Positions 54,138 to 63,047 of a stretch of DNA of 64,000 bases are shown piece after piece (within the stretch, counting starts at the first letter, position 1; the number at the start of each line of letters is the position of its first letter). The notes beneath the pieces were generated by a model that saw only the letters and a program-made list of their open reading frames with translations, was not told where the DNA came from and did no database searches. The stretch comes from Desulfovibrio gilichinskyi. GTDB lineage: Bacteria; Desulfobacterota; Desulfovibrionia; Desulfovibrionales; Desulfovibrionaceae. The stretch spans positions 620,001 to 684,000 of the forward strand of contig NZ_FWZU01000001.1 in NCBI RefSeq assembly GCF_900177375.1. Direction: 5' to 3'. A program made the translations under genes and the position numbers.

Positions 54138-55358
54138 ATGCGTACTGTAGGCATTGATGATCTTGAACCGGGCATGATTTTAGCTAGAGACTTACTTCAA
54201 TCAGGGAGATTGCTGCTTCCGAAAGGTTCAGTAATAACAAACAGTAATATAACTTTTTTTCAGCGGCAGGGTATAGGAAAAATTACTGTTTACAGTTCCC
54301 CTAAATCTGAACCTGATGAAGAAACTCTCAAAAAATCATTCGGATATGTTCGTGATTACTTTATGTTTGTAAACCATGATCATCCTGCGATGATTAAGAT
54401 GTTTGATATAGCCGTTTACAGAACTGCCATAAAACTTATGGAAGGGTGGACTCTTCCTACGTATGAAGAGCAAACTGTTTCAGAACTTGATGACATGCGA
54501 GATCTTTTCTTCCGTGATGAAGGTAAAGTTGAAGATGTTGTTGATGCTGAAATTAAAATTGCTTCTTTTCCGGATATTTTCTTTAAAGTAAAAAAAGTTG
54601 TTGATAATCCGAAAGCTTCTGCTCAAGAGATTGCAGCTGTTGTCGGGCTTGATGTAGGTATTTCCACTCAGCTGTTGAAACTCGTAAATAGTCCTCTTTA
54701 TGGATTCCCTTCCGAGGTCAACTCACTTGTACGCGCTGTTACTCTTGTCGGCAGCAGAGAGCTTTGCACTCTTGCTTTGGGGCTTTCAACTATAAGTTAT
54801 TTTAAAGACATTCCGCCTGAACTTATTGATATGCGAACATTTTGGATGCATTCATTAACTTGCGGAGTTTTTTCTAAAATTATTGCTGAAAAGGTGAAAG
54901 GAGTTATTCCTGAAGTAATGTTTACCGCCGGATTACTGCATGATGTCGGTAAACTTATCATTTTTAAAAAAATGCCGTGCAGCTCTATTCAGGCAATGCT
55001 TTCTGCTCGTGAAAATTTTATTCCACTTGTTGAAGCAGAAGATATGACTTTGGGATTTAACCATACTCAAGTAGCAAAAGACATGCTGAGAAAATGGAAT
55101 TTTCCTACAGAATTAACTGAAATTATTAGTAATCATCATTATCCGCACACGGAGGAGTATAAACTTCAGGCAACAATTCTTCAAGTTGCGGATAATTTAG
55201 CGAATGCTATCGGTATTTCTGACGGCGGAATGTATGTGCTTCCCGGGATTGAAGACGGAGCATGGGAATTGCTCGGAATTGACGCGGAAAGCCTGACAGG
55301 TATTGTTGAAGATTACGACCTCCAGATTGAGGAACTTTTCCAAGCTTTTTTTTGCTGA
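54138..55358 (+). CDS. HDOD domain signalling protein
   Basis: Cytoplasmic regulator of 406 residues. The N-terminal 50 residues (VGIDDLEPGMILARDLLQSG, LLPKGSVI) resemble the domain that precedes HD-GYP/HDOD domains (DUF3391-like). The HDOD domain covers about 140-335 (LASFPDIFFKVKKVV-type start, LLKLVNSPLYGFP, AGLLHDVGKLIIF). Unlike active HD phosphodiesterases, HDOD domains usually lack full metal ligands. It lies 36 bases after cheR. Likely in the control of motility or signalling, but the output is unknown. Confidence 0.85.
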   Translation: MRTVGIDDLEPGMILARDLLQSGRLLLPKGSVITNSNITFFQRQGIGKITVYSSPKSEPDEETLKKSFGYVRDYFMFVNHDHPAMIKMFDIAVYRTAIKLMEGWTLPTYEEQTVSELDDMRDLFFRDEGKVEDVVDAEIKIASFPDIFFKVKKVVDNPKASAQEIAAVVGLDVGISTQLLKLVNSPLYGFPSEVNSLVRAVTLVGSRELCTLALGLSTISYFKDIPPELIDMRTFWMHSLTCGVFSKIIAEKVKGVIPEVMFTAGLLHDVGKLIIFKKMPCSSIQAMLSARENFIPLVEAEDMTLGFNHTQVAKDMLRKWNFPTELTEIISNHHYPHTEEYKLQATILQVADNLANAIGISDGGMYVLPGIEDGAWELLGIDAESLTGIVEDYDLQIEELFQAFFC

Positions 55359-55369
55359 TAATAACAAGA

Positions 55370-56485
55370 TTACGAGTAACAACTGCCGTTACCGTTTGAG
55401 CTTGGCAGATAAATTGTTACGGTTGTCCCTTTAAGTTCTCCGGCACTTTCAATGGAGATTTTTCCGTGATGTTCGAAAATAATTTTTTTAACAAGCGAAA
55501 GTCCCATGCCGATTCCTTTCGCTTTTGTTGAGAAGAAAGGATCGAGTACATAAGGTAGGTATTGAGCTTCAATTCCCATCCCGTGATCAATTATTTTAAT
55601 TGATATAATGTCTTTTATTTGGGAAATTTTAATTCTGACATCAGTTGAAAGTTCCGGTGTAAAATTACTGCAATTCAGTAAAAGTTCAATAATAGCAGAA
55701 ATAAACAAATCATGGTCTACTCTTAGAAAAGGTATATTACTTTCCAGTTTAACGGTAATATCTTCACCTATTTCTGATAATATTTTATTCGTAATTTCAA
55801 CTGCGTGTCTGAAAATAACATCAGTTTCAACTTCTGTAGTATTTGCTGTTGGAATAGTGGAGTAGCTTCTTACAGCCTTTACCAGTTCTTCCAATTTCTT
55901 TGCTTCTTCAGCAATTACCTTAATATCTCGATTCAAAGGATCATCTGAAGGTAGTTTTCTGGAAATTAAATTCGCAAGTCCACCGATGACTGTTGTGGGG
56001 TTTAAAACTTGGTGAGCAACGGCTTGTGCGAGACTATCAAGCCCCGCTGCACGTTCTTTTTGCAGTTCAACATTTCTGGATAACATCTTCTTTTCCCGTT
56101 CTTCAGAAAGATAAATATCTGTAACGTCTTCAAAAAGAAAAACCATTCCTAACGTGTTTTCATCTTCTGTAAGAAAAGAGGAGGTTATTGATAATCTTTT
56201 AGTGCACTTTTTATTATTAAGACTGAAAAAAACATTATGCTTCCGTCCGACTTCCTGCTCTGTAATAGCGTCAATAATAACCTGATTAAATTCTATATTA
56301 TGAATATCATCAGTAATAAACAATTCACCCCAGCCGCTTCCGATATGTTCCTCAAGAGTAAGCCCGAGTATTTCGCATGCGGATCTGTTCAGAAAAATAA
56401 TTTTCCCTATATTGGAAATAACCATTAATCCGGCGCTAAGACTGGTGAGAATATTTTCGATAATAATTTTTTTTAACGATGACAT
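55370..56485 (-). CDS. PAS domain sensor histidine kinase
   Basis: Soluble two-component kinase of 371 residues (start at the ATG at 56485, 6 bases after AGGA; an ATG two codons earlier abuts that site). A PAS domain (about 8-125: SLSAGLMVISNIGKIIFLNRS, core GLMVISNIGKI) is followed by the phosphoacceptor region AVAHQVLNPTTVIGG (His near 158) and the HATPase domain with N-box LLNCSNFTP, DHGMGIE and GIGMGLSLVKKII. It has no membrane helix or response-regulator partner next door. It converges with the HDOD gene 11 bases away without a clear terminator. Confidence 0.88.
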   Translation of the reverse strand: MSSLKKIIIENILTSLSAGLMVISNIGKIIFLNRSACEILGLTLEEHIGSGWGELFITDDIHNIEFNQVIIDAITEQEVGRKHNVFFSLNNKKCTKRLSITSSFLTEDENTLGMVFLFEDVTDIYLSEEREKKMLSRNVELQKERAAGLDSLAQAVAHQVLNPTTVIGGLANLISRKLPSDDPLNRDIKVIAEEAKKLEELVKAVRSYSTIPTANTTEVETDVIFRHAVEITNKILSEIGEDITVKLESNIPFLRVDHDLFISAIIELLLNCSNFTPELSTDVRIKISQIKDIISIKIIDHGMGIEAQYLPYVLDPFFSTKAKGIGMGLSLVKKIIFEHHGKISIESAGELKGTTVTIYLPSSNGNGSCYS

Positions 56486-56570
56486 AGCCATTCCTGAGAT
56501 AGAGTTTTATTTATAATAATACACTCCACATCGAAAACTGGCAATATATAACACTAAAGAAGCAGAGAAG

Positions 56571-57836
56571 TTATTTTTTAGAATTCCGGCTGGAAGGAGG
56601 TTCCATTCTTGGGTGCGCAGATCTTTTCTGACCTTTTACCCATGCGTTAAGACGAGGTTCTTCACCTTGATCTTTCGATTGATAGAAAGAACGTTCAGAA
56701 AGTTCAGGCGGCAGATAACTCTGCTCAACCCAAGCCTTGGGAAACGAGTGCGGATATTTATAATTGCGGCCATATCCCCATTCTTTTTGGATAGCAGATG
56801 TGGCATTTCTAAGATGAAGTGGAACAGGGAGCATTCCGTTTTGCCTTATTTCCTGCTTCACTGTATGATAGGCCGCATAGGTTGTATTACTTTTGGGAGC
56901 AAGCGCGAGGTATACAACTGTTTCCGAAAGAGGAATAAATCCTTCAGGCATACCAATAAATTCAACAGCTTGCTGACATGATACGGCCAATGTAAGAGCT
57001 GAAGGATCAGCAAGACCTACATCTTCACCGGCAGAAATTATCAGCCTGCGGGTGATAAATTTTGGATCTTCACCGCTTTCAAGCAAACACCCCAAATAAT
57101 AAAGGGCCGCATCCGGATCACTCCCGCGTATTGATTTAATCATGGCTGAAGCTAATTCATAATGTGAATCACCATCACGATCACCGCGGATAATTGTTTC
57201 CGGCAGGATTGCTCTGAGTTTTTCAGGTTCTCTTTTTTCTTCAGGAAGCTGTGACGTGTACTCAAGCAGATTAAGAAGAGTTCGACCGTCTCCGCCTGAC
57301 ATTGAAGAAATAAGATTCAAACTTTCATCCTTTAATTCAAAGCCCAGTTCCTCAGTTGCTCTTTTAGCAATATTTACTAAATCCAGCTTAGTCAGAGGAC
57401 GAAGCCGTAGAACATGAAGTCGTGATAAAAGCTGCTTTGTAACGCTGAACGAAGGATTTTCAGTTGTTGTAGCCAGTAAAGTTATTTCCCCGGATTCTAG
57501 AATCGGGAGGAAAAAATCCTGTTGAGCTTTTGAAAAACGGTGAAGCTCATCAAGAATGAGAATATCCATTCCGGCAAGTTGCTTTCTAAGTGCAGCAATC
57601 CCGGCTTCCGGCGCACTTAGTCGCATATAATGCCGACCTGTTGACTGAGCGAGAAGCAATGCCAGTGTAGACTTTCCGCATCCGGGAGGACCGAAAAGCA
57701 ATAAACTCGGTAATCTTTTTGATCTTTCAAAGGCTTCAATGCGTTCACGAAGATGCACCTGTCCTACAAATTGAGATAAAGTAGTAGGGCGTATACGATC
57801 GGCAAGGGGCTGGTTATCAGTTAGCTCAAGCTTCAC
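56571..57836 (-). CDS. rarA: Replication-associated recombination protein A (RarA/MgsA)
   Basis: AAA+ ATPase acting at stalled replication forks. The 421 residues have RPTTLSQFVGQ (about 16-26), the Walker A LLFGPPGCGKSTLALLLA (about 46-63), Walker B ILILDELHRFSKAQQDFFLP, sensor TTTENPSF, and the RarA C-terminal region GDRDGDSHYELASAMIKSIRGSDPDAALYYL (core HYELASAMIKSIRGSD). The start is GTG with CGGAG upstream. It is followed in the same direction after rsmE. Confidence 0.95.
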   Translation of the reverse strand: MKLELTDNQPLADRIRPTTLSQFVGQVHLRERIEAFERSKRLPSLLLFGPPGCGKSTLALLLAQSTGRHYMRLSAPEAGIAALRKQLAGMDILILDELHRFSKAQQDFFLPILESGEITLLATTTENPSFSVTKQLLSRLHVLRLRPLTKLDLVNIAKRATEELGFELKDESLNLISSMSGGDGRTLLNLLEYTSQLPEEKREPEKLRAILPETIIRGDRDGDSHYELASAMIKSIRGSDPDAALYYLGCLLESGEDPKFITRRLIISAGEDVGLADPSALTLAVSCQQAVEFIGMPEGFIPLSETVVYLALAPKSNTTYAAYHTVKQEIRQNGMLPVPLHLRNATSAIQKEWGYGRNYKYPHSFPKAWVEQSYLPPELSERSFYQSKDQGEEPRLNAWVKGQKRSAHPRMEPPSSRNSKK

Positions 57837-57863
57837 TGGAGAATCTCCGTAGGGGATGAAATT

Positions 57864-58592
57864 TTATGAGGATTGCTTTTGTTTTTCAAGGTAGGCCGCT
57901 CCAAGACATAAGAGAGCCGCAGTTTCCCACCGTAGAATACTGTCCCCGAGACTGCATTTTTTAAATTCGTTATTTAGCAGTAATTCTGCTTCATGTGCAC
58001 TGAATCCGCCTTCCGGCCCAATTACTGCCAAAGTCGATTCTTGCGCAAAAACGCCATAGTCCGGTACAGTTTCTATTTCAGCCTTTTCCCATAAAATAAT
58101 TTTATTAGAGAACTCTTTGGATTTTTCAATCAAAGCTTCAATATTTCCCGACAATGTTTCAATTTTAGGAAGCCAAACATTTCCGCATTGCTTAGCCGCA
58201 GCAACATTCTTTTCATGCCACGTATCTTTGGGAATTTCAGGAACTTTGCCCTGACTGAATTCACTCTGGAAAAAAATAAGCCCACGTGCTTGAAGTTCAA
58301 CACTTTTTTCCAGTAACCAATTTCTTCTATTAGATTTATTCCAGCCGATAGCCAGAGTGAGACCGCGAGAATCATTTTGAATGCTTTCACTATCAAGCTG
58401 TAATATTACGCGGTTTTTAGAAATGCTTTCAACTTTGAAGAGACCTTCTCTGCCGATCCCGTCAAAAAGCCGTACAGAGTCACCTTCGCGGGTGCGAAGG
58501 ACTTTGCACATATGTCTGGCTTCACTACCTTCAAGTATAAAAGGTGAAATCCAATTTTCCGGTGAGATATAAAATGAATTTAGGCGGGCCAT
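57864..58592 (-). CDS. rsmE: 16S rRNA m3U1498 methyltransferase RsmE
   Basis: SPOUT-fold enzyme methylating U1498 of 16S rRNA. The 242 residues have an N-terminal PUA-like part (HMCKVLRTREGDSVRLFDG, about 27-45) and the knotted SAM site with LAVIGPEGGFSAHEAELL (about 187-204) and LGDSILRWETAALLCLGA. The usual length. It lies 28 bases before rarA on the same strand. Confidence 0.94.
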   Translation of the reverse strand: MARLNSFYISPENWISPFILEGSEARHMCKVLRTREGDSVRLFDGIGREGLFKVESISKNRVILQLDSESIQNDSRGLTLAIGWNKSNRRNWLLEKSVELQARGLIFFQSEFSQGKVPEIPKDTWHEKNVAAAKQCGNVWLPKIETLSGNIEALIEKSKEFSNKIILWEKAEIETVPDYGVFAQESTLAVIGPEGGFSAHEAELLLNNEFKKCSLGDSILRWETAALLCLGAAYLEKQKQSS

Positions 58593-58615
58593 TTTTTTAG
58601 TTAACCTGTTAAAAA

Positions 58616-58643
58616 CTGGAGGCCGGATTTTTCCGGCCTCCAG
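58616..58643 (-). terminator. Rho-independent terminator after lysA
   Basis: Perfect 12-bp stem CTGGAGGCCGGA/TCCGGCCTCCAG with a 4-base loop; on the minus strand TTTTT follows. Confidence 0.9.
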
Positions 58644-58648
58644 TAAAA

Positions 58649-59887
58649 TTAAGATTCCAGATTAAGAAGATCCTCGTATGTCTCTCTTCTGCGTGCAACG
58701 ATAATATCATCTCCATCAACAATAATCTCAGCAGCTCTGAGGCGTGAGTTATAGTTGGATGACATTGTGAAGCCATAAGCTCCGGCGGAATATACGGCAA
58801 GAAGTTCACCCTGTTTCATTTCAGGCAGTTCGCGATCATGAGCAAGAAAATCACCGGATTCACAAATAGGGCCGACAACATCAACTTCTACATTTGACCG
58901 ATCGTGTTTCACAACTTCGGATATGTTGTGGAACGACTGATAAAGAGAAGGGCGGATGAGATCATTCATTCCGGCATCTACGATAAGGAAATTCTTTGTA
59001 GGGGTGCTCTTGGTATAAATTACTTCAGTAACCAAAATCCCTGCATTTCCGGAAATAACTCTACCGGGTTCAAGTATAACTTTAAGGTTTCGACCTTCAA
59101 GTGCTTTTGTTAATGCTTCACCAAATTCTTTAGGGTGAGGAGGCTGTTCATCATCATAAGTGATACCGAGTCCGCCGCCAAGGTCAAAATGACTGATTTC
59201 AATGCCAATATCGGAAAGTTTATCTTTAAATGCCAGAAGTTTATCAAGAGCTTCGAGGAAAGGCTCAATGGTTGTCAGCTGTGAACCGATGTGACAATCC
59301 ATTCCGATTGGTTCGATATTAGATAATTTTTTTGCTGTTTGATAAGCAGTAAGAGCGGTCTCCATATCAAGGCCGAATTTATTCTTTTTCATTCCGGTAG
59401 AAATGTAAGGATGAGTCTTTGGATCAACGTCAGGGTTGATACGGAAACTGATTCTGGCCGTTTTATTCATAGAGATTGCGACTTCATTGATATTATGAAG
59501 TTCCGCAACAGACTCAACGTTGAACATAAGTATGTCGGCTTTAAGAGCTTCAGCAATTTCGTATGCTTTTTTACCTACGCCGGAGTAAACAATGCGGTTA
59601 GCAGGAACACCTGCTTTAAGAGCTCTGTATAATTCTCCGCCGGAAACAATATCCATCCCTGCGCCTTGTTCGGCAAGCAACTTAAGAAGGCTTAAGTTGG
59701 AATTAGCTTTTACTGAGAAACATGTGAGGTGATCCAAACCATTAAAAGCTGAATCAAAAGCTTTAAAATGTCTGCGAAAAGTTGCAGCAGAATAGACATA
59801 GAGTGGTGTGCCGTACTCTTTCGCCAATTCTGAAATATTTACATTTTCTGCGAAAAGTTCATTATTTTTAAATTCGAAATGATTCAT
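58649..59887 (-). CDS. lysA: Diaminopimelate decarboxylase
   Basis: PLP enzyme that makes lysine from meso-diaminopimelate. The 412 residues have the PLP Lys in TCFSVKANSNLSLL (about 55-68), SGGELYRA, HFDLGGGLGITYDDEQ, LEPGRVISGNAG, GPICESGDFLAHDR (the Cys of the second active-site half) and GAYGFTMSSNYN. GGAG precedes the ATG. The lipoprotein gene upstream is 24 bases away, as in the common lptM-lysA arrangement. Confidence 0.96.
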   Translation of the reverse strand: MNHFEFKNNELFAENVNISELAKEYGTPLYVYSAATFRRHFKAFDSAFNGLDHLTCFSVKANSNLSLLKLLAEQGAGMDIVSGGELYRALKAGVPANRIVYSGVGKKAYEIAEALKADILMFNVESVAELHNINEVAISMNKTARISFRINPDVDPKTHPYISTGMKKNKFGLDMETALTAYQTAKKLSNIEPIGMDCHIGSQLTTIEPFLEALDKLLAFKDKLSDIGIEISHFDLGGGLGITYDDEQPPHPKEFGEALTKALEGRNLKVILEPGRVISGNAGILVTEVIYTKSTPTKNFLIVDAGMNDLIRPSLYQSFHNISEVVKHDRSNVEVDVVGPICESGDFLAHDRELPEMKQGELLAVYSAGAYGFTMSSNYNSRLRAAEIIVDGDDIIVARRRETYEDLLNLES

Positions 59888-59911
59888 GATCCAAGAACTC
59901 CATTCTCTAAA

Positions 59912-60364
59912 TTAGGGGGTGACTATATATACGTCAGAAATGACGACTCCAAGAGCTTCATAGATATTTCGTCCGACAACTCTGTAGCGGTAGCTTTTAT
60001 TCGGATCAAGTCCGCATTGACTGAATACGAAAGTAGAACCGTCTGATTGGATACCTTCTGAACCGGGGGTGAATTGCTTGCGAATAGCAGGGAAGAAAGG
60101 ACAGGTAGGACAACCTTCTCCCGGACCGTCTCCGTCAGCTTGAAACTGGAGGCTTAAATTGTCAACATTTTTAAAAGCACCGTTAATCTTAACCGCTACC
60201 TTAAGACATTCACCGGTTCTACGGCCTGTAATCGAAGCAAAACTGAAAATATCCTCATTATTCTGAGGAGAAGGCCACATTTTTACTCCGCAACCGGTTA
60301 CAGAAAGTAACGTAACCATTAAAAGAGTCAGCAAAAAACATTTTTTAAAGGAAAAACTTTTCAT
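59912..60364 (-). CDS. Lipoprotein upstream of lysA
   Basis: Probable outer-membrane or periplasmic lipoprotein of 150 residues. The start is the ATG at 60364, overlapping the mutS stop (ATGA) with GGGAG upstream; a TTG one codon earlier is less likely. It has a signal peptide with lipobox VTGC near residue 25 (LLSVTGCGVK). The mature part contains GCPTCPFFP (Cys pair) and a beta-rich end (SYRYRVVGRN), perhaps a fibronectin-like fold. A short lipoprotein beside lysA recalls LptM (YifL), but this one is much longer and I do not assert it. Confidence 0.75.
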   Translation of the reverse strand: MKSFSFKKCFLLTLLMVTLLSVTGCGVKMWPSPQNNEDIFSFASITGRRTGECLKVAVKINGAFKNVDNLSLQFQADGDGPGEGCPTCPFFPAIRKQFTPGSEGIQSDGSTFVFSQCGLDPNKSYRYRVVGRNIYEALGVVISDVYIVTP

Positions 60365-63030
60365 CAATTATCTCCCAGTGATTTTTTCCACTGATTCAGC
60401 AGAGTAATAGCTTCAATCGGTGATAATCCATTTATATCAAGATGACGAAGTTCTTTAATTATTTCGTGATCTTCAGGTGGAATATCCTTTTTATCATTTG
60501 TGCCGGAAGCAATCATTCCCGGCAGTATGCTTTGCACAATAGTAGTCTGTGTGCCGGAGCGCAAGTTGCTATCATGTGATTTTTCTTCGAGATTCGCAAG
60601 AATTTCTCTTGCCCGTGAAACAACAGGTTTTGGAACACCTGCTAGTTTAGCGACTTCAATACCATAACTTTTGTCAGCAGGTCCCGGAACAAGGCGTCTT
60701 AAAAAAAGAATATCACCTTTCCATTCCCTGACAGCAATATTGAAGTTCCTAAGCCCGTCAATAACACCTTCAAGAGAAGTCAGTTCATGATAATGCGTTG
60801 CGAAAAGTGTGCGAATACCACCGCGAGCTCTTTTTGAAAGTTCTTCCACAACAGCCCATGCTAAAGCAAGCCCGTCAAAGGTACTCGTTCCGCGTCCTAT
60901 TTCATCAAGAATAACAAGACTGCGTTTTGAAGCCTGTCTTAAAATGCGAGCTGTTTCCATCATTTCAACCATGAATGTGGATTGCCCTTGCGCTAGATTA
61001 TCCGATGCTCCAACCCTTGAAAAAACGCGGTCCATAAGTCCGATTCGCCCACTTGAAGCAGGGATGTAGGAACCCATCTGGGCCATTATTCCCATAAGTG
61101 CAATTTGCCGAAGAACAGTTGATTTACCAGCCATATTCGGACCGGTAATAAGCAAAATACGGCGTTTTTCATCAATTGTAAGGTTGTTGGGAATATAGTT
61201 TGCAGAACCTTGCACAGCTTCAACAACAGGGTGACGACCTTCTGATACGACAACTTCCATTCCGGCATGTACTTCCGGGCACACCCACCTATTGATGCGG
61301 GCAGCTTCAGCGAGTCCTTGCCAGAAATCTATTGCTGATATGGCATCAGCCATGAACATAAAACGGCTGCGATTTTTGGCGACTTCATCTCGTATAGCTT
61401 GGAAAAGATTATATTCCAGCTTCTTACGCTGTTCAGATGCTGAAATAAGTTTATCTTCAAGCTCTTTTAGCTGAGGAGAAATATATCTTTCACAGTTTAC
61501 AAGGGTCTGGCGTCGTTCAAAGTAATCAGGCACCTGTCCTTTGAATGCTTTTGATATTTCAAAATAATATCCGAAAACTTTATTATACCCGATTTTAAGC
61601 TTCGGCAGATCGCAACTTTCTTTTTCATGCTCAAGCAGCTCTGCAAGTTTAGCTTCGCCGTGCTCTGTCAGCTCAATAAATTCGTCAAGTTCAGCGTTGT
61701 AGCCAAGCTTGAAAAGACCTCCCTCCGTAATCACCGGAGGCGGGGAGTCTACCATTGCTTTTTCTAAAAGGTCCGTAACGTCAGACATTGAATCCCATTT
61801 GGCGACAATAGTCCTAAGAGCCTGCGCAACTGCGATAGAATTAGTTTCTTCAACTGACGTAATTGCTGTTTGCAGTTCATACTGCATCGGAGGTAAATTT
61901 TTAAGACTCTCTTTGAGACTTATAAAATCTTTAGGATTGGCTCTACCGAGAACAACACGTGTCGAAAGGCGTTCCAGATCGTAAATAGTATCTAAAAGTT
62001 TACGGATCGTTGCGCGTACAGAATCATTCTCATAAAAAAAAGTTACCGCTTTTTGATTATGTTCGATCGGTGCCAAATCGCGCCAAGGCTGCTTTAAGCG
62101 GGTAGAAAGAAGTCTTCCGCCCATAGGAGTCATTGTTTTATCTAAAACAGCTAAAAGTGTGCCTTTGCCTGTTTTTCCGTCAAGGCGTCTGAACAGCTCA
62201 AGGTTTCTTTCGGTTACTTCATCCAGTATCATATATTTAGATAAGCTTAGAGGTCTAAACTCACCTAAATGGCTGAGCTCCTGCATCTGTGTCTGACGAA
62301 GGTAAGCAATAAGTGCGCCGCAAGCCTGTGTCAGTTGCGGTTTATCTTCAAGATCAAGTGCTTCCAGATCAGCAACATTTTGAACTTCTAAAATATTATC
62401 ACGGGCTGTTTTCAGATTAAAAAATCCGGCAGACGGGGCAGGGGTTATGCGTGCATCTATCTCCCCATAATGGGTAGGAACAACTTTGCCCTGCTGAAGA
62501 ATAAGTTCTTTCGGGCCGACCTTTATAGCCCACTGCCATAAATCGGCTTCCGTTTTACTTAAAACTCCACTCCATTGCCCTGTAGAAAAATCTATCCAGG
62601 CAAGACCGCCGGCAGACTTTGCTTCGTCCCAGATAAGGGCGGCAAGAAAATTGTTCGCTTTAGCACTTAGCGTAGAATCTTCAACAACCGTTCCGGGTGT
62701 GAAAATTCGTGTTACAGCTCTTTTAACTAATCCTTTTGCTAACTTAGGGTCTTCAATTTGATCGCAAAGCGCAATTTTGTAACCTTTTTCAAGAAGACGT
62801 GAAAGATATGCATCTACAGCATGATGCGGAACACCGCACATGGGTGTTTTCACTTCGGAGTTAGGATTTCTACAGGTAAGCGAAATCTGCAGCTCACGGG
62901 CAGCGATCTCCGCATCTTCAAAAAAAAGTTCGTAAAAGTCGCCCATCCTGTAAAAAAGGAGTGAGTCGGGATGATCTTCCTTAATCTGGAGATACTGCTC
63001 GAACATCGGGGTGAGTTTAGGTGTGCTCAC
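60364..63030 (-). CDS. mutS: DNA mismatch repair protein MutS
   Basis: Recognises base mismatches and starts their repair. I place the start at GTG 63030 (product begins STPKLTPMFEQYL after the start, 888 residues), since an ATG 22 codons upstream would overlap the lapB-like gene by 49 bases. Motifs: the mismatch-reading FYRMGDFYELFFEDA (Phe-x-Glu), MCGVPHHAVDAYL, the lever and clamp, then the Walker A TGPNMAGKST, FMVEMMETARIL and the DEIGRGTSTFDG ATPase motif, and the HTH-containing end GIEVAKLAGVP. The length is normal; no mutL follows. Confidence 0.95.
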   Translation of the reverse strand: MSTPKLTPMFEQYLQIKEDHPDSLLFYRMGDFYELFFEDAEIAARELQISLTCRNPNSEVKTPMCGVPHHAVDAYLSRLLEKGYKIALCDQIEDPKLAKGLVKRAVTRIFTPGTVVEDSTLSAKANNFLAALIWDEAKSAGGLAWIDFSTGQWSGVLSKTEADLWQWAIKVGPKELILQQGKVVPTHYGEIDARITPAPSAGFFNLKTARDNILEVQNVADLEALDLEDKPQLTQACGALIAYLRQTQMQELSHLGEFRPLSLSKYMILDEVTERNLELFRRLDGKTGKGTLLAVLDKTMTPMGGRLLSTRLKQPWRDLAPIEHNQKAVTFFYENDSVRATIRKLLDTIYDLERLSTRVVLGRANPKDFISLKESLKNLPPMQYELQTAITSVEETNSIAVAQALRTIVAKWDSMSDVTDLLEKAMVDSPPPVITEGGLFKLGYNAELDEFIELTEHGEAKLAELLEHEKESCDLPKLKIGYNKVFGYYFEISKAFKGQVPDYFERRQTLVNCERYISPQLKELEDKLISASEQRKKLEYNLFQAIRDEVAKNRSRFMFMADAISAIDFWQGLAEAARINRWVCPEVHAGMEVVVSEGRHPVVEAVQGSANYIPNNLTIDEKRRILLITGPNMAGKSTVLRQIALMGIMAQMGSYIPASSGRIGLMDRVFSRVGASDNLAQGQSTFMVEMMETARILRQASKRSLVILDEIGRGTSTFDGLALAWAVVEELSKRARGGIRTLFATHYHELTSLEGVIDGLRNFNIAVREWKGDILFLRRLVPGPADKSYGIEVAKLAGVPKPVVSRAREILANLEEKSHDSNLRSGTQTTIVQSILPGMIASGTNDKKDIPPEDHEIIKELRHLDINGLSPIEAITLLNQWKKSLGDN

Positions 63031-63047
63031 AATATTATCACTAGGGG